A stretch of DNA of 64,000 nt, from NCBI GenBank assembly GCA_951230915.1, contig OX579640.1, positions 13,288,981-13,352,980 of the forward strand, written 5' to 3'. Positions 24,738 through 38,400 of this stretch are shown one piece after another. The notes beneath the pieces were generated by a model. The model saw nothing but the letters and a program-made list of their open reading frames with translations. It was not told the origin of the DNA and searched no databases. Each line of letters opens with the position of its first letter. The first letter of the stretch is position 1. Source of the stretch: Antitrichia curtipendula (Eukaryota; Streptophyta; Bryopsida; Hypnales; Leucodontaceae). A program made the translations under genes and the position numbers.

Positions 24738-25520
24738 TGTGCCATTCAAAGAATTTTGTACAATATAATATGCACTTGATAGTTTTTTCTTACATTATTA
24801 ATTTGTAGTTCTTATGCAATCCCAATCAAGGACACCGAATTTGAGTTTCAAAAAAAAAACTTCCATTTTTGGTGAATTATTTTGCTTAAAATTAATGTTT
24901 TACATGATAATTGATTGAAAAATAGTGGTGATGAATTTTTTAAATTTGATTGCATAGATATGGATGAAACATCCATAGATACATCTTTCTTTCAATATGT
25001 ATCTCTAAAAAAGTTTTAGAATTCCCTCAAGAGATTTCAATGTTGGGATGACAATGCCAAAACTTCATAATGTAGATAATTATTTTTTTTATTCTAATTA
25101 GATTTTGTTATTTGACCCTCACATTGTAATTGATTTTGTATGTACACTTGAGGATGATTGTACAATTATTTTGCCAAAATCTAAGTTAAATATACAAATA
25201 TCTATTTTACAAAATTTAAACATTATAACTCCAACATTGAAATCTCTACAGAGGAAATTTTGAAACTTTTTTGGAGATGCTTGTTGAAGGCAAAATGTGC
25301 ATATGCATGTTTCCTACATATTTATACAATTGAATTAAAAAAATCAGTCCCCAAAGTTTTTCAATCAATTATCATGTAAAATTGTAGTTATTGAATGAAA
25401 TAATTCACCTACAATGGAGTTTTACTTTTTTGAAATTGAAATTTGGTAAACTAAATTGAAATTGTCCTCAAAATAGGACCCCCCAAAATATTTTATATTA
25501 TCAAAAAAATTGAATGGCAC
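24738..25520. mobile_element. Foldback element, long imperfect inverted repeat
   Basis: The left arm (about 24738-25060) reappears inverted at about 25215-25520. Pairs include 'gccattcaaagaattttgta' with 'ttgaatggcac', and 'agatttcaatgttgggatg' with 'ccaacattgaaatct'. The loop is about 150 bp. It belongs to the same family as the larger foldback at 43861-44855. A transcript through it would form a long hairpin RNA. Confidence 0.7.
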
Positions 25521-25679
25521 AATAGGCATTTTATAAGATTATCAAACAAACTATACTTTTAAGTTATCAAATTCTTAATCCTTGAGGTCCCAAAGTTCCT
25601 ATAGAAGACTATTGGGATTTTGGGTAGGCTTGTGTGACCTTAATTTTTGACTGAATTTTTTGAATTTTTTTTTAAGATA

Positions 25680-25824
25680 TAAAAAATCACACCAGCTTTT
25701 TGAGAATATAATTTTTACTTCAATTGGTGCTTGGGAACAAAATTTATGCCATCCTAACTTGTCCCAAAAGGAACAGCACAAAAAAATCATCAAAAAAATT
25801 TAATTTTTAATTTTTAATTAAAAA

Positions 25825-25917
<93 letters not shown>

Positions 25918-26600
25918 GTGTGTGTGAGCATTTTATATAGAGCAGTGATGAAAAAATTACGGACAATCTTTTCTTTTGGGCAATCTAAGCATCTTCTTGA
26001 AAAATCATTTATAAAATTTATTTTTGAATGCAATTTTTACAATTTTTCAAAAAAAGGTTGTTTAACTAGGTTAAGTTTGGCTTGCTAGAACAATCTCACC
26101 ATCAAGAATATTGTGATTGAATTCCATCTTAGAACTATTAATAATTTTTTTTTTATCTTGTATTTACTTCTACTTAACATATTTTTTAAGAATGAAAATC
26201 AAGAATATCGTTTTTGAATTTTCTTCTCCATGAATCTCAATTCACTTTTTCAACATAAAAAATTTAAAATTTAAAATCAAAAGTGCAAAAATTTGAAGTT
26301 TAGAAGATTTAAGCTAAAAAATCTAATCAAGCAATGTGCAAAAAGACTTGTTTCTTCATTTTAAATGTACATATCTTGCAATCTATATGGTCAAAGTTTT
26401 TGAATTTTATTTTACACATTTTTACAATAGTCTGGTGAAAGATTCCACGGTTAGATATGAAAGAAAAAATAAATTGTAGACATTTTTGCAATGGAAATGG
26501 CAAATTTTAGTGATTTTTGATATAAAAAAAAAAGGCCTTCAAACTTTTGGAGTTAACTCTACACTCACACTTGAGGTCAAAAAGTGTTTAATGGATATCT
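25680..26600 (+). repeat. Dispersed repeat family B, copy 2
   Basis: Second copy of the segment at 21820-22560, carrying a compound microsatellite at 25826-25928 that the first copy lacks. It is non-coding. Confidence 0.6.
25826..25928. repeat. Compound microsatellite (CA)n-GA-(TA)n-TC-(TG)n
   Basis: About 20 CA units, then about 23 TA units, then a short TG run. The ends are mutually complementary, so the tract is a quasi-palindrome able to extrude as a hairpin. The minus-strand open frame across it (I-Y and C-V repeats) is an artefact. Confidence 0.95.
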
Positions 26601-29600
26601 TTCAAGATTATGGTAGTATAAAAATGAAGAATGCACCTACTGCTTTAAAAATGCGATCATTTCTAGCAATGTGTTAGGTCTTATATTTTTAGGGTTAAAT
26701 GTTGATTTAGTATGACTTGGTCATTTCTTTTCATTTTCAAATTTGTTAACCATATGAAATTGCAAGAGTTAGAGAAGGAGTTTATGATTTCAAATGATCA
26801 TTATATGATGAAGAACTATGAATGTTCATCCATTTTTTTACACTTTACTAAATATGTTTGAAGCATATGATTTTAAGAATTTTGTTGTTGAGGTATCAAC
26901 AATTTTTTTAACTTTTAGAAGATACTTAATTCACTACATTGATTTGTCCTATTAGTAAGTGATACAAAATAAACTTATATATATATTTAACTCTTGATAG
27001 GGGAGGAATATTTTATCAATCATATTGTGAAGACTCTTCAATATGAATAATACTAGTAGACATAAAATGGATTAAAAAATTCCTCCCTTCTAAAAAGTTA
27101 TAATTATATATAAGCTAATTTTTTAACACATGATAAGACAAATCAATCTATATTGATTTATGCTAATAGTGCAAGAGATTTATCAATCTATTACTAATTT
27201 ATCAAAAATCAAACTATTTTGAATTAGTGCAGATTGAAATAATACTATATTATACTAGTTTACATAATTTTTTAATGGTGAAATTGATTTTTATGGTAGG
27301 GGTGCTAATATGTCTAGACTCCTATGCTCATGATTATAGAATAGTTACCTATATTATAAGTGTTCATATTATAGTTAAGCACCTTCAATGGTTGTAGGAT
27401 ATCTATTTATATATAGGCTCAACGCTTATAAGCTCACATTTCTATGCTCATATGCTAGCATTATTGATTTTCAAGGTGACGCTAGTTCCATTTCATTATT
27501 AAGACAAATCAATGTAATCACAAAATAAATTTTTTCTAGTATATTTGGCAACTATTTCCTTAGGCTTGATTTGAATTCCATCAATGAGTTGGTACATTTT
27601 TGGCTAAACATCTAGCAAATGAAATAAAATTTGTTGTATAATTACAAATCACCATACATAACACATTGTGTAATCACAATTTTCAATCAAAACATCAATC
27701 AAAATCAACACAAGAGATTGTCAAAAACACCCTTTCAAAGGGGAACTAAGAGCCTACATACAAGTAGTCAATCAGCTCTAACTCCACCAAGGAAGAATCC
27801 AAGAATGCACATGCATCAAATAGAAAACTCAAAGCTTTATAAATGGCTAAATCACCACATTTACAAATCCACAATAAAAGAGATTTATCTCTAAAACACA
27901 ATCAAATCTTGGCTTGGCAAGAATGACAAGTCAAGGAAACCTTAAAGCCTAGGTACCCCAAACACTAGTTGACAAAAATAAAGAGTCAAGTTCTACATGG
28001 GGTTCTTAAATGACTAAAGTTTATTTCCTTAAAATTGCAACATGGGTCAAAGAAACTATCTTAGCCCAGTAAATAAGACACCGTGATGTGTTTTAACACT
28101 AGATGCTACATCATTTGACAAATTGATTGTATCTATTTCTACTTCAATTTGAAATTTTCAATAAATAATACCTAAAATTGGATATTTTAATATAATTTCA
28201 TAGGTGAAAAAATAACCAAGGTTTATAAATTTTTATTTCTAGAATGAACTGAAAATACTTTACAATAATATATTTTACTACAATATAAATCTATGGTGAA
28301 ATTTTCAAACACATATAGAAGACATTTGATTTTGTCTACAAGAAACTAAACTAAAAAAATTCCTTCACATATGTGAACAAATTGGAATGTAGAATTGAAG
28401 GAATTTCATATTTTACCTATATGCCTTACAAAGTAAACCCCTAAATTATGCTTCAAGCTTTTCATAACATTATTAGTTATCTTATAACATTATTAATCCT
28501 AAAATAAGAGTTCTACAAGTGTATCTATCAACCACAAAATTATCTAAAGATCAATTGAATACGAGCAATTCCCATTTCTTGAAGAAAGCTAAAAGTCATT
28601 CATTTGACATTTTTTGTCTTTTGTATCATGATAAGATAATGTAATTATAACATTATTTAGTAAGTGAAAAGATTCTCTTTTTCTTTTGCCATTACTTAAT
28701 TATATTATGATGGACTAATAACGATAGGGCTTTGCTACTCTCCATGCTCCTATTGAAGGTTTTGGCCTTTAGCTTTAGCTTTAGAGAGTTTGGCAATGGT
28801 GATCCGTATACAAATATTGAAACCTCGAAAAAATGTAGTGTAGTATTGAATTTAAGAAAATGGCATAAACCTTTTGTCGTCGATGTAGTTTTGCATGTGT
28901 GCCTTTATCATGGAGTCTCTCTAAAATGATTTGACCTTGTATTTTTTAATACAAAAAATTTCAAATATATTTTGACCCTATAGTTGCAAAATAGACCCTA
29001 CATTCTTCTCATTTTTATAGGTTTCATTGATTGCTTCAAAAACCTTTCAACTTTTTCATTTCTTAAAAATTCCAAATTAATTGACCCAAAGGTTCCCACA
29101 AGTGTCCTCAAAAAAATTTCAACTTTTTCAATTGAAAAAACACTAAAATTAGTGGGCTTCAATTTTAATTGTATAACCTTAAAATTATGTTATTTTTGCT
29201 TTGGCTTCATTCCGTTATTAATGTCATGACTTCATTTCCTTTATTATTTTAGTTGTGGCTTCAAATAGACCCTATAGTCACAAAGTAGCTCTATATCTGT
29301 TGGTAGAGAAATTCCATTGAAGCTCGTAAAGAAATTGGCTAAACTAATTATGACTTAAAGGTTGTCACTGGAATACGTGTTTTTCTAATATTTTGAAGGT
29401 TATTTTGAATTAAAAGATGTTGTAAATGTGATTATGGAAATTATATTACAATTAATTTTTTTTTAAATGTGCAAACCTTTTATCAATATTAAATCATTTA
29501 ACTTTCAAAAATCACAAAAATACAATATATTTGTCTAGTATTAGAATTTTTGATCTTAAAACTTTGCAATTATCATCATTGCATAATATCAAAGTTTCTT

Positions 29601-30112
29601 ATTAGATATCCTCACTTATAGGAGGTCAAAGCAAAATCACAACTTGAAAATTAGAGTCAGACACAAGAAATTATTACTTTGATAATTTTTTAATCACCTT
29701 TGTGAACTAGGATAAATACTATTTTAATTAGATTTATTTTATTTTATTCTACTCTATTCACTAGAAGAAAAAAGTGTCCTCCACAACCGGCTAAAATGTA
29801 ACTAAGTGTCCTATACAACTATCTTGCAGCCATAGCCTTCTCTATTTGCACCAAATCTTGCTTCACTATTTTACGTTATGGTTTTACATCATTAATACAT
29901 TTTTTTAGTCACAAAGTAGTCATAGAATCAAGTATTAAACATTGTTTTAGTTGCGAAGCAATTGTAGAATGAAGTGTAGGATTACAAGAATTGTAACAAA
30001 GTTCAAATTTAGAACAAATGTGAGCTACTCTCCTTTCAATATTCATCATAGTTGTTGATGTGGACTAATCTACAATCTATAATATCCATCGTGTCAATTT
30101 GCAATTGCAAAA
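26601..30112. other. AT-rich gene desert
   Basis: No coding region is supported. The longest frames (65-87 codons, near 27631, 28732 and 28984) have AT-driven composition and no motif. Confidence 0.5.
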
Positions 30113-30113
30113 A

Positions 30114-30173
30114 GACTAGGAAATGACTGGAAAACAACTGCAACTGTAAAATGACAGTAGTCATTTCCTAGTC
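30114..30173. repeat. 15-bp perfect inverted repeat in a word-repeat stretch
   Basis: GACTAGGAAATGACT (30114-30128) pairs perfectly with AGTCATTTCCTAGTC (30159-30173) across a 30-nt loop. The following sequence repeats words such as 'tagttgttttgtagtcgtttc'. The function is unknown. Confidence 0.8.
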
Positions 30174-30200
30174 ATTTTGTAGTTGTTTTGTAGTCGTTTC

Positions 30201-32084
30201 CAAAGTCATTTTCTGATTTTCTTATATCAATTGTTCCATATCAATTATCAAGATTACCATTATATTGGACATATAAGATTTGTAAGTAGTTGTACTTTTA
30301 GGTAATGAATTTTGTTAATAGAATAGTTTTAAGATTTTTAAAGTTTGTAGATTTTTATACTTTATAGATTTTTAAATCTACAAATTCTACAAGCCACAAA
30401 CAAATTGCAAATGAATTAGAAACAAGTTCTAAATGGATCACAGACAAATTGCAATGAAGTCCTAGTAGCAAGTCGCATAGGAATCATACATTAGTCGCTA
30501 AACAAGTAAGTTGCACCCGTAAGTTGCACAACTCATCAATTGAGTAACCAACTTCACCTAATAGCAAGCACCAATTAAACAACTACGTCATAAGAGTTCA
30601 TCGACGAAGTTCCAAGTAGACGGTTGGATGAGAAACAACCTTTTTTCTTTGTGCGACTACAATTTGACATGCGACTTATCCACTATGATTAGGGTATCCA
30701 AATTCTCACCAATTGCAAATGTCCAATGCAACTTCAAAACCAATTGTTCCTTGTAGTTGCAAAACCTTTCATTTTCTTCTGGTGAATTTATCTATATGCT
30801 TTAACCTCAAATTTTATTACCTAAATTTTAGTGTTGTTTGCAAATGTTGTTTTAATATCTTACATTTTAGTCAATCCCAAAGTTGAACATTTCATAAAAA
30901 AACAAACTTAAATCATTTTCTTATGTAGATTATATTATTGAAATCATTTCATTGTATAGATTTGGACATCTTAGGCAATCTCTACAATACAAAATATAAG
31001 ATATTTCTTCACTACCCACTCACATTACATATTACTCTATAACACTCTTCACTAATGTGGCTAAAATACCTTCTCTACAATGTCATTTATTTGAGTTATG
31101 GTAGAAATTACTCTTTCTCATTGGCTCATAATGCATGACAACCTTCCCTTTAAGATTTTCTACTACTATGAACCCAAGGTACTTTACCTTTAAGCTCAAA
31201 AATGTTATGTCTTTCATGTCTATATTGACAATAACTGTGGAAATGTTAACCACAAGGATCATAGATCATAGTGGAGGTTAAAGGATACTAGAGTTCAGTA
31301 CATTGCATAAAAATACTATTGCATATGAGATATGGAATGGGAAAAATAGAAACCCTTAAAAGACATTTTAGATGCTAGAGAGACTGTCCAAAATTGAATT
31401 TCAATTTTTTTATAATATGGGCATCATGTAGCTTGCTTAAAAGGCTAATTAGTGATGAGCTTTTGCTTTTCTTAAGGCAATGGGCAACCTCAAAGCTACT
31501 ATTCATATTTTTTGACAAACTTTCCAATGCAAGAATCACACATTTAAATTGTGACTTGAAATCCAACACATAGTATGATAGATGTATCTCTTGGAGATGA
31601 AGATGATGATACTAAGAAATTGGTATGTCATTAAATATTAGAAATACCATTGTAAAGATTATTTGAAAATCAAGCTCCTTAAGTTGGGTCTGTTCTTTAA
31701 GGTTTAAATACATACTAGATGGAATGTAGAATTGGTAGAAATATTTTTCTTTCTAAAATTGACCTTTATAAATTATTATTTAAAATGCCCTATTTCTATT
31801 TATAATACTCAAGGGTGAATTTTTAAAACACCTATTTTCAACACTTTAAAAATTTGTAGTCTATTCATCTAGTGTGCAATAAATGCATTAGAAAAAAATC
31901 TAAAATATTTTTTTGACTTCCAATAATTTTAAACCAAGAAATAGTCCATTCAATGTATTTGGATGCATTTGGATACGTTTATTTATTTACATTGAATGAA
32001 AAACAATACCAAATATTGTGTGTGGATCTATTGACAATCTTTGAATGGTTGTGCATGAGCAAGGCTTACTATTGTGACAGCAAT
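30201..32084. other. AT-rich intergenic DNA
   Basis: Nothing is recognised. Several Y-shaped word repeats ('agttgcaca', 'aaattgcaa') occur without clear units. Confidence 0.45.
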
Positions 32085-32310
32085 GCTATTATGTGAGCAT
32101 GTGAGCATGAGCTTGTAAGTGGTGAGCATGGATTATGTGAGTGTTGAGCTCAAAAATTTGAAAAGGCATTAGAAAACTCAATAATATTTCTAAAAAAAGA
32201 TTGAATCTAAAAAGTTTGGTCCAAATTTATTATTTTTAGTAAATTTTAGTACCTATAAATCTATTGTTGTGGACCTATTACCGTGGTTATATAGAATTTG
32301 GATGAAAATT
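32085..32310 (+). repeat. GAGCATG-word repeat family, copy 1
   Basis: It starts with clustered words (tgtgagcatgtgagcatgag) and ends with 'gtggacctattaccgtgg'. The same start and end order recurs at 33631-33880 (GAGC words, then 'atggacctatgaccgtgg') and inverted at 35050-35172. Confidence 0.6.
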
Positions 32311-33630
32311 TTAATTTCCAATATTGTTCAAAATATTGGAAGTATACATTACGAAGATGAAGAACTCCATTGATGTGAAAAATGAATGGAGATGGAAATA
32401 AGGTTGTACAAAATATTCCATTGAATTACAATATTTGTTCCAAAAGGAATTAAAGCTTTTGAAGCGAAATGTGTAACTTGAGTCTAAAGTAATTCAAATT
32501 AGGAAAGAAACACATATAATTCACCATTTTTATACTTGGCCACATAAAATTGCACTTATTAATAGAATGATAAATTCATCTCATCACCAATAAGGGATGT
32601 GTGGTTTGTCCCATGATGGACCCCAACCACCACCACCACCACCCAATTTTATTTATTTATTATTTATTTTTGTCCTTGCTAGGGCTCCTCTTGGCACTAA
32701 GAGGTCCCAAGAAACAAAAGAGGAGTCACTATAAAAATCTCAATCTCAACAAAACAACTTCATTTGATTTCAAATAAATCTGAATCACCAATATTTTTCT
32801 TTCTTCAAATCTAGCGCAGTTCAACAAATAGCTAATCAGGACAGCAAGTACTTAATCATCCTTTTAGCGTCAAGAGGTCTCAGGCTACAAGAGGAAAATG
32901 AATCATTGATCAACTAAACGACCATCAAATCAAGAAGGAAGACTTGGATGCCTTTGGGAGGTCCCACCAGAGGACAATGATCAACTAATCAACAATTTGG
33001 TGTAATTAAGCTCATTCCGTACAAAAATAATGCCTATCAACCAACTATTTTCTTTTATAATCTTAACATTATCAATAGAAATGCAATTATCTTCATTGGC
33101 TCCAATAAGATCCATTCTACTACAAGATAGTGTTTAACAAAAATGAAATTTGGTGCAGCTAAGTTCTTTCCACATATAATTAATTCATATCGATATTTAT
33201 TTTTTTCTAAAATCTAAACAAGTCCACCAACCTACAAATCAAGAGGAAAATGTTGGTACCTTCCACTGGCTTAGAGGGGACACATAATGCTACAAGATAG
33301 TGGTCAACTAAAATAAAAGTTGGTGTGACAAAGATTATTAGATATAAAAATAATCCTTATCAACATAATATTTTTTTCTAAAATCTAAACAAATCCAACA
33401 ACAAAACATCAAGAAAAAATTAATATTGGACACAAGAAGATCCACACTTCTATAAGACAACAATAAATCAAAATGAAATTTAGTTTGATAAAGCTCTTTT
33501 TGTATAGAATCAATATCTTTTCACCAAATTGTCTTATGTAAAATTTGATTAAACTAAACCACATATCAAGACTAAGGGGTTTGAGAAGGGGTTGGTTTCC
33601 TCCATTGTCCTCTAGAGATTCCAAGCCATA
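32311..33630. other. AT-rich intergenic DNA with a CCA microsatellite
   Basis: It contains a short (CCA)n run near 32625 followed by an ATTT-rich run, and several related segments of about 150-200 bp carrying 'atcaaccaa', 'tttttctaaaatctaaacaa' and 'aatcaag' between 32740 and 33560. This suggests an old degenerate tandem array. No gene is seen. Confidence 0.45.
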
Positions 33631-33880
33631 ACAACGAAGCTAGTTTGTGAACCTAAAAGCATGAGCTTGAGAGCTGTGAGCGTACACCTTGTGAGCCCAG
33701 AGCATTTATTGAAAAAAACTTTGAACTTTTACGCCAAATGAAGAAAAAACTGAGTCATTTAAAAAAAATTCAATTTACTACAAAACTTCATCTCTATGAC
33801 GATGGACCTATGACCGTGGAAGCATGGTCAGCATGTTGGTGAATGAAAATTTCAATTGACCTCTAGCTCCATTTTTTTTC
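33631..33880 (+). repeat. GAGCATG-word repeat family, copy 2
   Basis: Contains 'agcatgagcttgagagctgtgagc' (in part) and, 150 bp on, 'gacctatgaccgtgg'. With the inverted copy at 35050-35172 it brackets the tandem array at 34015-34960, so the whole 33.6-35.2 kb block may be one composite element. Confidence 0.55.
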
Positions 33881-34014
33881 CTCATGAAATTATTTGCTCA
33901 AATTCAAGCTCTTGAAGGGATCCAAAAGAAAACAAATATTTTGAACAAGTGATAGACGGTTCATGCAATAAACACCACCTCCACGGCATATACAAATTTT
34001 TAGAATGTCGCAAC

Positions 34015-34960
34015 CTCTAGTCCCCTCCAAAAAACTTCTCAACGATGAAAGGTGTGACACACATACACACCAAAAATAAAATAAAATAAAAAACTGAAAA
34101 ATAAAACTGAATTAAAAAATAAAATTGAAACCTTGGTCTCTCTAAAAGGTCTCTCAATTCCCTCCAAAGAGAAATTTTGAAAAAAAAAATTTGAAAAAAA
34201 AAGATTTGAGAAAAAAACTTGAATTTTTTTGAAAAAAAGAGTTTCAAAATTCCAAACCCATATCCTAACAAAGTGGCTCTCGGGATTGAGAAGGGTTCCT
34301 GGCCACGACAGAATCACGGAAAAAAAATAAAATAAAATAAAAATAAATTTGCGACTCCATCACCCCTACGTGTGATCTCAGTGACGAGACAAGTCTTCTA
34401 TAGGTGACAAAGTTGCAAAAAAAAACAAATTAAATTGAATTAAATTTTATTAGTAGTATTTTTATTATAGAGTTCTGAACCCTAGACCCTCCAACGGACT
34501 TCTCGGTAGCGAGAAGAGTTTCTAGAGGTGACAAAGTTGCAAAAACAAGAAAAAAAAGATTGAAAAATTGAAAAAAAAAGTTTTGAGAGTTCCAAGCTCC
34601 TCCACCTCCAAAGGTCTTCTCGATAACGAGAGAGGTTTTTGAGGGTGACAAAGTTGTAAGAAAATTGAAAAAGAGAAAAAAAATTGAAAAAGAAATTGAA
34701 AAAAAATTGAAATTTTTTTTTGAAAAAAAAAGTTTTGAAAGTCTCAAATCCCAAACTCTATAAGGGGGGTAATTGTTACTAAAAGATGTTTTTGGAGGTA
34801 GTGGAGTTATGAAAAAGAAAAGCTGAAAAAAAAATTTAATTTTTTTGAGGAGACTCAAATCTCAAAAATCCAAAGGGGCCTCTCCATGCCAAGAGGGGGT
34901 CATGATTTTTCAGGGGTGTTTGAGTTGCAACAGAAAAAGGAAAAAAAATTAGACAAGTTG
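34015..34960 (+). repeat. Degenerate tandem array, units about 120-170 bp
   Basis: At least four units share a core 'ttctcgataacgagagagg', then 'gtgacaaagttg', then a long A/G-rich tail of gaaaaa words, then 'gttttgaaagt' and 'ccaaa'. Core copies lie near 34395, 34500, 34620 and (more diverged) 34770-34880. The phenylalanine-rich minus-strand frames across it are by-products of the A-rich tails. Confidence 0.7.
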
Positions 34961-35049
34961 TATGGACAAGGATTCTAAAGAAGATTTGAAGTCCCTTAAT
35001 CCTATTTTAGGTCAATTTACATGTTCTCTTAAGTTCTCTAGCTACAAAA

Positions 35050-35172
35050 ATCCTAAATTTTTAAGCAACGGTAATAGGTCCACATCCTAAAAATCACTAA
35101 AATTTACGTTAGCAATTGCAAGCTCACAAGCTCCCAGGCTCCCAGGCTCCCGCTCCAAGGCTCACAAAATAG
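35050..35172 (-). repeat. GAGCATG-word repeat family, inverted copy
   Basis: On the plus strand it reads 'ggtaataggtccacatcc' then 'gctcacaagctcccaggctc', the inverse of copies 1 and 2. A further short cluster (gctcacaagctcgcaaattc) lies at 35379. Confidence 0.55.
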
Positions 35173-35412
35173 CACCCCCGCAAGCCGTAAGAGAACATTG
35201 ATCAACATGTATGAGAACAAGCCGTAAGAGAACATTAATCTCCTATACTTCCCATTTATTGATAAAATAAAAATATTAGTTTACTACTTCAACCTTACTG
35301 TAATTCTCTAGTATTCTAATATCCATGGTCATCAGTTCCACTATCCACAATCATAGGTATTCACTCAAAAAAATTGTATGCTCACAAGCTCGCAAATTCA
35401 CGCTCACATCAT

Positions 35413-38400
35413 AGCAACCTTGACTATTGAGGTATCCATGACGAAAAAAAATTCTTAAACACTTGGATTTTTTATATCTTATTTGAAAATTTATCCTTAT
35501 ATCTTTATATTTATACATATGCCACGTACTTCACTAGCAATTACTTTAGAAACAACATAAGACCTATTACAAAATACATTTAAAATGTTAGCGCTAATAA
35601 TTTAAAATATATTAAAATTATTGTAGCATCACTTCTTTGAAGTGTATTATATTACATCTACTATACAATAGACTGTAATGATCCATAGTACATAATTTGT
35701 AAATGTATGTAATGATTAGTTTAAAAGAGAAGGGAGGAACTTGCATGAGGAGCTTCCATTTTTCAATTTGTAAGTAGATAAAATAATGAACACCATCTCA
35801 TTTTGGATTGAGTGTGTACATAGTCAAGGTTTTTTTCTAGGTAAGAGCTACAAGAGGAAGTACCATTGCACTATATCCTAAATCCTAAAGTTTAAAATCA
35901 ATCTACTTTCTAGCACATTTTGTAAGATTTTGGGACCATAAACCACTACATTTGTAAATGCATAAATCATGCTTAGACAATATAATATTACTTGTGAGGT
36001 TTTCAATTTCCATGGATTTTATTTCTATTGTATATTTATAATTCATTTGTATAATTTATTTACATGAATTGTTTGATATGATGCATGTATATGTGTTGTT
36101 TGTCAAATGTATTCAACAATAGTTAGAGTGTACATGTTTTATCAATCAACCCTTAAAAACGCGTATAAATTTTTGAATTACAATAGGAACATGTTTAAAT
36201 GCCTCAAATTCTAGTTTTAACTATCATAGGGGATGGAAAAATGGACAAAAAGTAAACACTGAGAAAAAAATCAGGACATATATATTGTAAAATAGTATCT
36301 AAATAGCTCCTATAATAAAAAGTTTTGGCGCACACATATATGGATTTATAAAGTATAATGAAGTACTCGGGCATATATGATTATTATTTTCCTTCTTTGA
36401 ATTGATAACAAAAGAAGGATCTCTTTTAAAGATTGAAATACAACTTTTGATGAATAGAAAAGTTATATTGGGCAAAACAATGTCTTCAATACTTAAAGGA
36501 CCAAGGCACATTTTGGGCAAAAATTGTCAAAAATTGTCAATTTTTTGGATAGTGAGAAAAAATGAATGAAAAAGATATTTTATTTTATTTTAAAAATTCA
36601 AATATATAAATTTGTACTAGACTACTTTGCTAATGTGTGGAAAATTTTCCAAAGCTTTGACCGCATGAATTGAAAGATTATAACATTCAAAGTTACAAAA
36701 ATTTATTTTTTCCAAAGTTGCCCGACAAGGCCAATACACTTTAACTCCTCCTAGAGTGAAATTTTTGCATTATACATGATTATTTTTTTGAAATTTGCAT
36801 CCCACATACATGTCAATTTCAAGATTTTATGAGAAGTTTTGCACATGTTACTCCAAGCTACTTAGACTGCCAAAAAATTTAGGACAACATAACATTTGAT
36901 TTAGGTACCCAATCAAAAAAGAATTATATTCTTATTGAGGTGGTACATGTTCACACCTTGTGTCAAAAATTTCATGAACATGAATCCGACCAAAATTGAA
37001 ACCTACCTAAGATTTCTTGCATATATTAAATGGGCCCTTGGTCCAATATATGGGTAAAATCCTTCAGAGTGCTTAGGATAAGATACCTATAATATGGGAG
37101 GTTTGGGTAGAAAAAAAATCTCAAATTCTTACTCTTTTAAAAAAATTTAGTAACATTTAGTTGAAAATGAAATGTGATGGACATGATTCAAATGCACAAT
37201 TTGGTTTAAAAGTTCCACCCACCTCATCAAGGATCTCTTGCGCGGCTTTGCAAGATGAGCATTGGCAAAAGTTTTTCAACATAAATTCAAGTATAAAGAG
37301 TCAATTGTGCAGAGGTTTTCATCCCACCAACATTCTTGTCAAAGTGCAAGAGCATTACAATTCACAAGTGATCAATGGGATAGCTTTTTCAAAGGCGTGA
37401 TCCTCCAGCCAAAGGACTATTGGAAAACAATGTACTATCACAATTTTCTTGCAAATTCCTACCCAATTATAGAGATCCAAGGTATTTAGCATCACATCAC
37501 GTCAAGACGTAAAGATGTCCGTTAAAATGTCAACGTTCAATCTCAAAGTTCATCATAATAAATCTTGGATGAAAATAGTTGTGATCTGGATGGAAATGAT
37601 TGTTTGCCCAAACGGCTCAAGAATTTTGAGGTTGTCTAGCTTGATGGATAGGCTATCCAACTCAATGGATATGGAAGACGGACCTAATGAACTTCATCAA
37701 TGCTCAAACTAAAAAAAATTTGGTCATATGTATCTAGATATAATCCACATGTCATGAGACACGTCCCAACCGGCACTCACAAACATTCCAAAGCAAAAAA
37801 TCCATGTCACATTAGAACAGAAAATCCTCAGGAGATCAAGTGATGTTTGTCTTTGGATGTCTTTTCCTTCATTGTGACCAAAGGGGGACTAATGAGAAGT
37901 GATGGAAAATTTTCTGCAAGTGCTTGGTCCTAGAGTCTAAGGAATATTAGGGAGAAGTCTATATGTATATTCGTCACATAGATTTCCACACTATTGAGGA
38001 GATCACATACTATTTGAGTTTGGATGCAGTCTCCATGGTTGTAATTTATCAACTTTAGGGTGGAGGATATCAGAGCTTGGATTGGACATTGTAGAAACTG
38101 ATGATGAAAAACTAAATACAGCATTCAATAAGTAAAACCTTTTGCTTGCTGGAAAATCAAACTTCCATAAGATTATTGGAGAGAGTAGTGGGCATATGTG
38201 CAAAGACAATGTCAAGAAGATGCAAGAATGGAAAATGAATGATTCAAAATAGAATATTTGTGCATGCGTGTTGTGGAGTGCTTTCAATCATCCCCTCCTC
38301 AATGCCACTAAAGAACATAATATTTTGGAGAGAAGGAAGAACAATTGGCTACAACATGCTGTCGTGCTACAAATGTAGGCATTATGTAAAAATATGTACA

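Noticed and set aside
25818..26033. Minus-strand frame with IYIYIY and CVCVCV runs
   Set aside because: Translation of a CA/TA/TG microsatellite.
30114..30200. CRISPR-like or regulatory repeat array
   Set aside because: Only one inverted pair and loosely repeated words, with no regular repeat-spacer layout; nuclear plant DNA.
34017..34858. Phenylalanine-rich minus-strand open frames of 84-142 codons
   Set aside because: They arise from A-rich tails of a degenerate tandem array; no conserved residues, and neighbouring units are in different frames.
37161..37712. Protein-coding gene from two overlapping frames
   Set aside because: Frames are short, shift repeatedly, and show no domain or matching splice sites. 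Kept only as possible debris.
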